From IMG/VR virus record IMGVR_UViG_3300030099_000411, positions 1-25,167 of that record: 25,167 nucleotides of DNA; one strand, written 5' to 3'. The position numbers and the translations under genes were made by a program. This document shows, in pieces, positions 13,402-19,029 of the stretch (its first letter is position 1; the number at the start of each line of letters is the position of its first letter). This DNA is from a virus. Below the pieces are notes generated by a model. That model saw nothing but the letters and a program-made list of their open reading frames with translations. It did no database searches and had not been told where the DNA came from.

Positions 13402-14173
13402 AATTGTTCGCCTTATTTTCTAATTTATTCATCATAGAGTAGGCTTTTTCAATCCCGCGATTTGAATCGCCGTTGCCAAGACCTTTTACAGCGTCTTTTG
13501 TAAGAACAAATTCACCTGCCATTAACATAGCAGGAACATCATCTTTTTGTCCCGAACCTTCAGATGGCATTATACCACCGTTACGCCTTGGAAAATACTG
13601 ACCGTCAATATAGCCCCCGTTAGCAAGTTTATTCGGTATATTAATTTTTATATCACCTTCACCACCAAATGGTCTAGAACCTCTCCCTGCTCTGGGATCA
13701 TCGCTACTAAAGGTGTCTAAAAGTTGAGAGCCAAGACCAGTTGCTAAAGCTTCTCCCACACGAGAATTTAAAAGATTTGCTATTTTACTGTCGGGCTTAA
13801 CTAATCCCGCATCCACAAGAAATTTAGCGTAACCCAACGTATTATCTGCTTGTGTAAAAACTGGATTAATTTTATTTGCTGCGCCTGCTGCGTTTACAAT
13901 CTTATTTGCCGGATTAACAAGTCTTCCTGCCTCCATCATGGGGCTAGTCGCATATGACTGAGGTGAAGGAAGATTAATCTGTTGTGGCGCTGCTTCTTGA
14001 CCGCCAAATAAATTAAGCCCCTGACCGCCAAGACCTTGTTGGAGCGCAGTAAACATAAGAGCGTCTTTTGTACTGCCGCCAAGGATTTTAGAAGTTATAG
14101 CATTTGCAATAAGATTAGTTACAAAATTACCGCCTGTTAAAGCTCCGATACCTTGTACAATTTTATCTAACAT
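13394..14173 (-). CDS. Structural protein with C-terminal GEFVLTKDAV motif (259 aa)
   Basis: The N-terminal 60 residues are hydrophobic and Gly/Ala-rich helices (GNFVTNLIANAITSKILGG), suggesting membrane contact or helix packing. The middle is Asn/Ala-rich. The C-terminal 75 residues hold NGGIMPSEGSGQKDDVPAML followed by MAGEFVLTKDAVKGLG. This module is widespread at the C-termini of phage tape-measure-like and other virion proteins. The ATG has GGAG 6 nt upstream. It begins the block of four helical virion proteins after the lysis genes. A gap of 68 bases separates it from the endolysin, and I see no terminator there. It is too short for a tape measure of a long-tailed phage, which fits a short-tailed virion. 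Confidence 0.6.
   Translation of the reverse strand: MLDKIVQGIGALTGGNFVTNLIANAITSKILGGSTKDALMFTALQQGLGGQGLNLFGGQEAAPQQINLPSPQSYATSPMMEAGRLVNPANKIVNAAGAANKINPVFTQADNTLGYAKFLVDAGLVKPDSKIANLLNSRVGEALATGLGSQLLDTFSSDDPRAGRGSRPFGGEGDIKINIPNKLANGGYIDGQYFPRRNGGIMPSEGSGQKDDVPAMLMAGEFVLTKDAVKGLGNGDSNRGIEKAYSMMNKLENKANNYE
13399..13416. repeat. 18-base repeated translation-start sequence, copy 2
   Basis: Identical to 12263-12280. It covers the ATG and upstream region of the 374-aa gene and codes for the last residues of the 259-aa protein in another frame. Confidence 0.85.
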
Positions 14174-14241
14174 TAGGCGCTCCGAGTATCATATGTGCTT
14201 TTTAACATACTATTTCCTAATTTCAAAGTGTCACTCGTAAA

Positions 14242-14850
14242 TTATCTTAGCCACTCATAAATCTTCTTAGTTTCTTCTCTTCGGTGTTTCAATCCATTGT
14301 AACCACCATTTACCCTTTTGGTAATCGTTTTGATTGTATCGTCATTGACGCCCTCATCGCAAATGTCCCATAACTTGTTTCTACGAAAAAACCAAATAGC
14401 TGATTCCATAGGGTATTTTGTGGCAACAAGATTAGGATCTTCCATTACTTCAGGTAAATTCATGTCAGCCGAAAACTGAGAATAGTTATTTTTGCCAGTG
14501 CATTGTAAAAATCCACGCCCTCGCCACAGGTAGCCTTGTCCATCATTACCCATTCTGTCTCCGTATACACGGTCAGCCAGTGCTTGTGGGTTACGAGCAC
14601 AACTTTCTGCCTCACCCTCAGTTGAAAAATATTTTCCAAAAACTTTTAAAATGGATTCTTTAGAATAATTAAGGTTTTCTTCAACATAACGAAACGTACC
14701 GCTTTCATGCACCAACTGACCCAAAAAATGAGCGCCGCGCTCTGGGTTCAATGCATAATGATTACAAATAGCTTTTGCTGTGTTGGGTCCAAACGCACCA
14801 TCCGGGTTTGAACCTATCTTTTCTTGTAATGTTTTAAGTGCTTCACTCAT
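14242..14850 (-). CDS. Endolysin, glycoside hydrolase family 19 (chitinase-like muramidase)
   Basis: 202 aa from ATG 14848-14850, chosen because AAGGAG lies 7 nt upstream; the longer frame to 14883 begins without a signal. Residues 8-28 (LQEKIGSNPDGAFGPNTAKA) look like half a peptidoglycan-binding repeat. The GH19 core shows HESG with catalytic Glu49, a second acidic pair at 57-58 (VEENL), and YLWRGRGFLQCTGKNNY (108-123), the family signature loop. No signal peptide or membrane anchor is present, so it should need the holin next door to reach the murein. It overlaps the upstream spanin-like gene by 8 bases. Lysis role is well supported by motifs and neighbours. Confidence 0.9.
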   Translation of the reverse strand: MSEALKTLQEKIGSNPDGAFGPNTAKAICNHYALNPERGAHFLGQLVHESGTFRYVEENLNYSKESILKVFGKYFSTEGEAESCARNPQALADRVYGDRMGNDGQGYLWRGRGFLQCTGKNNYSQFSADMNLPEVMEDPNLVATKYPMESAIWFFRRNKLWDICDEGVNDDTIKTITKRVNGGYNGLKHRREETKKIYEWLR

Positions 14851-15112
14851 TAACAAACTCCTTTGACCCGCAGACACGCTCATATACCATGTCCGACGTG
14901 TAACTTTCAGCCCATTTATTCTCAGTAAACGTGCAAAAAGCCCAAAGATCGTTTACATCGGCATTCAAAAGCTCAATAATGTCCTCCTGTGCCGACATTT
15001 GGCCTTGAAGATGTTCAATATCATGCACGATGTTGCTTATGTACCACACTAAACCAACTAATTGCACCGCCATAGCAAAAACTAAGGCAACTGGTATTTT
15101 TAGATCACTCAT
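14843..15112 (-). CDS. Small single-pass membrane protein of the lysis block (spanin-like or holin accessory, 89 aa)
   Basis: Residues 6-27 are one hydrophobic segment (IPVALVFAMAVQLVGLVWYI), followed by a heptad-like region (IVHDIEHLQGQMSAQEDIIE) and a C-terminal soluble part with two Cys (Cys60 and Cys82). An N-terminal anchor plus periplasmic coiled coil is the build of an inner-membrane spanin (Rz-like), and it lies between holin and endolysin. No overlapping lipoprotein partner (Rz1-like lipobox) was found, so the spanin label is tentative. It could also be an antiholin or accessory membrane protein. Its ATG overlaps the holin stop (ATGA). Confidence 0.55.
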   Translation of the reverse strand: MSDLKIPVALVFAMAVQLVGLVWYISNIVHDIEHLQGQMSAQEDIIELLNADVNDLWAFCTFTENKWAESYTSDMVYERVCGSKEFVNE

Positions 15113-15495
15113 TTTTTACTGTCCGTTTTCTTCAACTTATCAAATGATCTCATTCCTCCGATCCCAAGCATACCAAGCAATAAAGGCATCATCACTGACA
15201 TATCCGCTTGTGGTATTTCAAAGCCAAACCCTAGTGCAATTGGGGCGATCATGTAATTTATACCGAGCGATATGCCTGCGATCCATCCAATTAGGGGTCG
15301 CCACGACGCCTGAAACCAGTTTCCTTGAGCATCAGCTTGCAAAATTTTTAATTGTTGCATCATAAGGGCTTGAGAGTTTTTCTCAGCCATTGTTGCAATT
15401 TCGTGAGCTAATCTAGCTTTTTGATCTTTGTCTTCTATTACCTTGTCAAGGATATTACTTACCGGATCAACCAGTTTTCCTATTAAATCTAGCAT
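15109..15495 (-). CDS. Holin of the GTA three-transmembrane family
   Basis: 128 aa. The N-terminal 45 residues are a charged amphipathic helix (LVDPVSNILDKVIEDKDQKA). QGNWFQASWRPLIGWIAGIS is the signature start of GTA_holin_3TM proteins. Hydrophobic segments fall at about 66-83, 84-95 and 99-114, and the tail is Lys-rich (KLKKTDSKK). It makes the inner-membrane hole that releases the endolysin. GGAGG lies 7 nt before the ATG, and the start shares one base with the upstream stop (TGATG). Family assignment rests on the NWF-x-x-x-WRPL-x-GW pattern and topology. Confidence 0.85.
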   Translation of the reverse strand: MLDLIGKLVDPVSNILDKVIEDKDQKARLAHEIATMAEKNSQALMMQQLKILQADAQGNWFQASWRPLIGWIAGISLGINYMIAPIALGFGFEIPQADMSVMMPLLLGMLGIGGMRSFDKLKKTDSKK

Positions 15496-15842
15496 CAGTC
15501 TCCCTCCATCTGAATGCTTGTTTTCTTACTTTCAGTTTTTGCACTGTAAGCGTTAAATCCCATAAAAGCAGCCACAACGCCACTAGCTGCAATAACATAA
15601 ACACTTGCAATATCTGTAATTAAACTCGCTGCTTTGTCAAATCCAAGCACAGATGCAAGTAATATAATAAATGGATAAATCAACATGCCTGCCAAAGCAA
15701 AGCCTGTGAACCTGCGCTCTGCATTGCGTTTGAGGTCACGGTCAACCATTTCAAGCCTACGATCTTCTAAAGCAAGCCTGTTCCACTCAACCTTTTCTAT
15801 GACACCATTATTGTTTAAATCTGCTTTTTCAAATTCTGTCAT
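15495..15842 (-). CDS. EF-hand plus two-helix membrane protein, probable lysis accessory (115 aa)
   Basis: Residues 8-19 (DLNNNGVIEKVE) match the calcium-binding loop D-x-N-x-N-G-x-I-x-x-x-E. They are followed by a charged helix with alternating Arg/Asp (NRLALEDRRLEMVDRDLKR). Two hydrophobic segments follow at about 47-68 and 73-95, with a short basic/polar tail. This looks like a small inner-membrane protein with a cytoplasmic Ca-sensing N-terminus. Similar proteins are common beside holins in marine phages, from memory. Its ATG overlaps the stop of the 37-aa gene (ATGA), and it is coupled to the holin. It may be a second holin, an antiholin or a regulator of lysis timing; calcium binding is predicted only. 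Confidence 0.65.
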   Translation of the reverse strand: MTEFEKADLNNNGVIEKVEWNRLALEDRRLEMVDRDLKRNAERRFTGFALAGMLIYPFIILLASVLGFDKAASLITDIASVYVIAASGVVAAFMGFNAYSAKTESKKTSIQMEGD

Positions 15843-15952
15843 TTCTTTGACCTCGCGTATGCCATAGCAACCCGTTTATCACGGCTTATTATAACCACTT
15901 TTCCATTTTTGTCATAAATAATATATTTATTGCGCCATTCCTTGAGTATCAA
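15839..15952 (-). CDS. Tiny basic protein (37 aa), TTG start coupled to the upstream stop
   Basis: The frame reads (L/M)ILKEWRNKYIIYDKNGKVV, then IISRDKRVAMAYARSKK: a beta-hairpin-like, very basic peptide. TTG at 15950-15952 overlaps the TGA stop of the preceding 53-aa gene (TTGA), and its own TGA overlaps the ATG of the EF-hand gene (ATGA). It therefore closes the gap exactly, which favours a real coupled gene over chance. There is no ATG in the first part of the frame. Function unknown. It could also be only a translational relay that carries ribosomes to the next start. Confidence 0.45.
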   Translation of the reverse strand: MILKEWRNKYIIYDKNGKVVIISRDKRVAMAYARSKK

Positions 15953-16110
15953 CGTTCTATTTTAATACATACAACCTTTGAATTTTGATTTGTAACAAGC
16001 ACTTTTGCTTCTTTCTGAGAAGCTTTACAGGCTTCCTCACTAGAGTAACTACCTACGTGGTAGTGGTCAAAATTACCGCTAATGACCTGCAACCAGAGCA
16101 ACACCCACAT
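15949..16110 (-). CDS. Small protein (53 aa), possible signal or anchor at N-terminus
   Basis: The protein begins MWVLLWLQVISG, a short hydrophobic segment, then NFDHYHVGSYSSEEACKASQ and a Lys/Val-rich beta-like end with Cys28 and Cys48. The ATG (16108-16110) directly follows the TAG of the upstream gene, and its stop overlaps the next start. The two cysteines and hydrophobic N-terminus suggest export and a disulfide, but 12 hydrophobic residues is short for a signal peptide. I recall comparable small genes near lysis blocks of marine phages; no function is known to me. Confidence 0.55.
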   Translation of the reverse strand: MWVLLWLQVISGNFDHYHVGSYSSEEACKASQKEAKVLVTNQNSKVVCIKIER

Positions 16111-16587
16111 CTACCACCTACCTTGCCATTTGCCTAAATAGTAAAAGATAACAAACAAGATACCCCCACTCACTACGAATATTGTGGCTCCTATGGCAAA
16201 ATTTATCATCGCATCTATCTGTTCTTGCTTTCGGTATAGCTCTTGTTTTCTTTTTCGACGCATATCTGCCTCTATTTGCAGGACTTCTTTCCAAGCACTC
16301 GGTCCGTAATTCCAAGAAATGTGATCTTTGATCTCGGCTCTCATCTGTTCCATTTTCTTTTTGTTTGCAAATATTTCTAAAGCAGTTTCTTCGTCAGATC
16401 CTTTAAATGTTTTTTTCCAAAAGGGAGGGTTTTTTTCTCTTTCTTCTAAGTTACTAAAGTCAGAAAAAGCTTTGCCCCACTGACTCAAAGTTCCTGTCAT
16501 GTCTTGTAAATCTTTGCCTGTGCTTATTGCAGCCTTCAGCGTTTTATACGCCCCTGTCGCTAAAGCAACGCAAGATACAGGGTCCAT
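16111..16587 (-). CDS. Tail-anchored helical protein of unknown function (158 aa)
   Basis: I start at ATG 16585-16587 (MDPVSCVALATGAYKTLKAA), because AGGAG is 9 nt upstream. The longer frame overlaps the whole zinc-ribbon gene and is unsupported. The N-terminal part resembles a short hydrophobic helix with Gly/Ala/Ser. The middle is highly charged and helical, with WNYGPSAWKEVL and a Lys/Arg/Glu/Gln-rich helix (RRKRKQELYRKQEQID). Residues about 130-152 are a transmembrane segment (FAIGATIFVVSGGILFVIFYY). I recall this pattern as conserved among marine phages. It sits between the neck/tail genes and the lysis block, so it could belong to either. Role unknown. Confidence 0.6.
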   Translation of the reverse strand: MDPVSCVALATGAYKTLKAAISTGKDLQDMTGTLSQWGKAFSDFSNLEEREKNPPFWKKTFKGSDEETALEIFANKKKMEQMRAEIKDHISWNYGPSAWKEVLQIEADMRRKRKQELYRKQEQIDAMINFAIGATIFVVSGGILFVIFYYLGKWQGRW

Positions 16588-16588
16588 A

Positions 16589-16819
16589 TCAGGCTTCTCC
16601 TGATATAGCCTCTGGTGCAGTTGCGAAAATACGAACTCCTTTTGATTCAGATCCTGTCCAAGTGTTACCACATTGAGGGCAATTACCGTCTGGATATGAT
16701 GCAATTTCTTCGGGAGTATCAACCGCATTATCACAAGAAGCACAGTGAATTAAGTCTTGGCTTGTCGATGGCTTCCATTTTGAGCCATTAGACATGATAA
16801 GAATAGTATCATCACTCAT
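16589..16819 (-). CDS. Small zinc-ribbon protein (76 aa)
   Basis: Two CxxC knuckles, HCASC (Cys26 and 29) and CPQC (Cys47 and 50), are about 18 residues apart, the spacing of a zinc ribbon. Flanking sequence is acidic and Gly/Ser-rich. The ATG overlaps the stop of the upstream gene (ATGA). Zinc ribbons of this size in a structural operon may bind nucleic acid or act as a tail or adaptor piece; neither is shown here. Confidence 0.6.
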   Translation of the reverse strand: MSDDTILIMSNGSKWKPSTSQDLIHCASCDNAVDTPEEIASYPDGNCPQCGNTWTGSESKGVRIFATAPEAISGEA

Positions 16820-17112
16820 GTTGTTGTCACCGTTACTGTCCCCACAGATCCTGTTGCACTAGAACCACGAACATGGGGAACATTTGTTCGGGTTATTTTT
16901 ACAAATCCATCTTGCTGAAACAAAGCTCCAACTTCAAGTCCAGAATCATCTGTTTGTAGATCAGTTAAAGTAAGTTTTGTTGCTCTTTCTTCGCCGGGGT
17001 TTTGTTGTTGCTCCATATATATGGCAAAACTTCGCGTGAGGTTTGCGAAGTATTGTTGATCGTACTGTGTCGGAGGTACAGCAAAAAACGGTAAGATCAG
17101 GTTTCTTGACAC
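16816..17112 (-). CDS. Small structural protein, GTG start (98 aa)
   Basis: The start is GTG 17110-17112: GGGAG lies 6-7 nt upstream, and the GTG shares one base with the TAG of the 636-aa gene. The open frame extends further to 17163, but that part lies within the upstream gene. The protein starts (M)SRNLILPFFAVPPTQYDQQY, has an amphipathic helix (FANLTRSFAIYMEQ), then Thr/Asp-rich beta stretches, and ends GSVGTVTVTTT. I recognise the N-terminal PFFAVPP-x-x-Y pattern from marine phage structural regions. The beta-rich end suggests a tail, collar or fibre-adaptor subunit. Specific role unknown. Confidence 0.65.
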   Translation of the reverse strand: MSRNLILPFFAVPPTQYDQQYFANLTRSFAIYMEQQQNPGEERATKLTLTDLQTDDSGLEVGALFQQDGFVKITRTNVPHVRGSSATGSVGTVTVTTT

Positions 17113-19022
17113 TATCTTCTCCCATCGGGCCGTATGTCCAACCGTGGAGAGCCAAGCCGCCACCCAACACCTGTCGCTGTTGACTCAATCCTTACTGCAA
17201 AACTTCTGCCTCGTAGACGCAAATGAACCTGATCCGTAAACTGCTCTACAGGCACAGATGCAGACTTGGTGATAGCACTTGATGTTGATTGTAGATAATT
17301 ACCGCCCGGAAAATTTCTTGTTTTAATAGTTATATTTGCAGAAGGACTGCCTGCGGTGGAACCTCTAAATGTTAAATCTGGAATCATTCTGCGAATAAAC
17401 GCAAATTGTTCCCCATCTCCTATGTCAAGTTGGCTTGATTCAATATAAGCAGTAAGTGCTGACCCATCATCATCAAATCCAGATTCTTGAGTGTAGAGAT
17501 AGTTGTTTGGCCCTGCTGCAATAGGGTTATCAAAGATACCGCGATCCATCCAAAAGCTTCTTGCAAGTGAACCATAATACCAAACCTTCTGTTCATAATT
17601 ATAAACTACGTATCTATCATTATTGTCACTATCTGCGGAAGGATAAAACCACCATATTTCAGAAAAGGCAGTATTTGTAGCTGCTATAATTTTTTCACGT
17701 TGTAAAAGATTAAAATCATCAAATACAAAGTCTCTTACAGAACAAGGCAGTCTTTGTACTGTACCACCGTATACATAAAACTCTTTCAGCCCCATCCAAA
17801 ACACATTGTCTTCTACGGCAACTGCGGAAAGCGGCCCCATAGTTGTAATATTTTCTGACACAAGGTTGACCCCAAAGGTAAACGGTGGACCCAAGAACTG
17901 CATGGCATATAACGATTCGTCAGTGTAAACCAAGATCTGCTGCCTTGTTTCAACCGCTGCTACAATCTCTGAGCCAGATCCAAGCCTTAACTCACCTGCA
18001 GTATTTTCTGTTGTTGTTGCCCAATCAGTTAAAGATTCTTGAGATGAGAAGCGTATAACTAACGGATCTTGAACACCGGGATTTGTTTCAGTATCACAAC
18101 CAAAGGCAATTATGTGTCTATCTCTGTCTGACACCATAATCTGTTTGGCAATCGTAGGTGCGCTTGTAGATCCTGCAAGAGAATCTAAACTTACGGCTCT
18201 AGTCGCAAAACCACCTGTTTTATCCCAATAATATATACCACCGTTGCGCACGTTTATAAGAAGGTCTTCACCAAAATTATCGTGTGACCATATACGCAAA
18301 GTATTTGTAACAATCGGTGTGGTAGCGGCTTGACCCCAACCATCACTACCCCAAGTACCAACGCCCCAACCCGCACCTGTTGCAGTTGTATCTAGCCCAA
18401 CACTTACCTGATAAGTTCCCACTGTAGAACTACCACCGTTTCCTGAGTCTGATCCACTTGCGTTAACTAAACTAGGAGTTAAAGCTCCGTTTACAGTTAT
18501 ACTAGCTATAGTTGTGCCTGCGGCACGAGCAGAAATCTTGTAGCTGTTAGCGTTTATAATCTCTGTAATGTTGTACTCTTGATTTAACACGGCCGCTGTT
18601 ATATTGCCACCAAGACTTGCGGCACCGCTAAATGTTACAAAATCATTTACTACCGCACCGTGCGCTGTATCTGTTACTGTAATCACGGACGATCCGTTGG
18701 TTGCAGCAAAGGTTACATCCCCTGCTGCTGTCGTGCTTCTAATCGGTGTTATGTCGTTAAATGCACCACCATCTTGGTTTATGTAATATTTAAGAGATGT
18801 GCCTATACCGATAAGTCGGCTATTATCTAACGCAACCCAAGGATGCATTGCCCTTGCTGTACCTAAGTAAGATGCAGGGGTAAATTTCTGCCAACCACCA
18901 ATCTTCTCAGGCATTCCAAAACGAAAGCGCACCTTGTCTACGTCAAACCAACCGCCCTCATTGGTGTAAGAGGTAGTCTCTCGATTGACACCGGGGCGGA
19001 ACTGAAGTTTGGTTAGTGGCAT
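17112..19022 (-). CDS. Neck/tail protein resembling P22 gp10-type stabilisation proteins (636 aa)
   Basis: The N-terminus reads FRPGVNRETTSYTNEGGWFD followed by VDKVRFRFGMPEKIGGW, a signature I associate with podophage packaged-DNA stabilisation/tail-hub proteins (P22 gp10-like). The remainder is beta-rich with repeated W/Y-containing strands (for example VWYYGSLARSFWMDRG), as in the beta-propeller hub of that family. An insertion of about 110 residues (roughly 95-205, Thr/Ala/Val/Asn-rich, GSSVITVTDTAHG) looks like an extra Ig-like or fibre-like domain. It would sit at the bottom of the neck and hold fibres or needle. It lies directly after the propeller-repeat genes. The family call is from memory and should be treated as moderate. 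Confidence 0.6.
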   Translation of the reverse strand: MPLTKLQFRPGVNRETTSYTNEGGWFDVDKVRFRFGMPEKIGGWQKFTPASYLGTARAMHPWVALDNSRLIGIGTSLKYYINQDGGAFNDITPIRSTTAAGDVTFAATNGSSVITVTDTAHGAVVNDFVTFSGAASLGGNITAAVLNQEYNITEIINANSYKISARAAGTTIASITVNGALTPSLVNASGSDSGNGGSSTVGTYQVSVGLDTTATGAGWGVGTWGSDGWGQAATTPIVTNTLRIWSHDNFGEDLLINVRNGGIYYWDKTGGFATRAVSLDSLAGSTSAPTIAKQIMVSDRDRHIIAFGCDTETNPGVQDPLVIRFSSQESLTDWATTTENTAGELRLGSGSEIVAAVETRQQILVYTDESLYAMQFLGPPFTFGVNLVSENITTMGPLSAVAVEDNVFWMGLKEFYVYGGTVQRLPCSVRDFVFDDFNLLQREKIIAATNTAFSEIWWFYPSADSDNNDRYVVYNYEQKVWYYGSLARSFWMDRGIFDNPIAAGPNNYLYTQESGFDDDGSALTAYIESSQLDIGDGEQFAFIRRMIPDLTFRGSTAGSPSANITIKTRNFPGGNYLQSTSSAITKSASVPVEQFTDQVHLRLRGRSFAVRIESTATGVGWRLGSPRLDIRPDGRR

Positions 19023-19029
19023 TCATCAC

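Noticed and set aside
16588-16743. Longer N-terminus for the tail-anchored protein, up to 16743
   Set aside because: It would overlap most of the zinc-ribbon gene, and the ATG at 16587 has AGGAG 9 nt upstream.
16961-17188. 75-aa minus-strand frame overlapping the end of the gp10-like gene and the 98-aa gene
   Set aside because: The 98-aa frame is preceded by GGGAG at proper distance and coupled to the upstream stop, and it codes for a recognisable protein; the 75-aa frame has neither.
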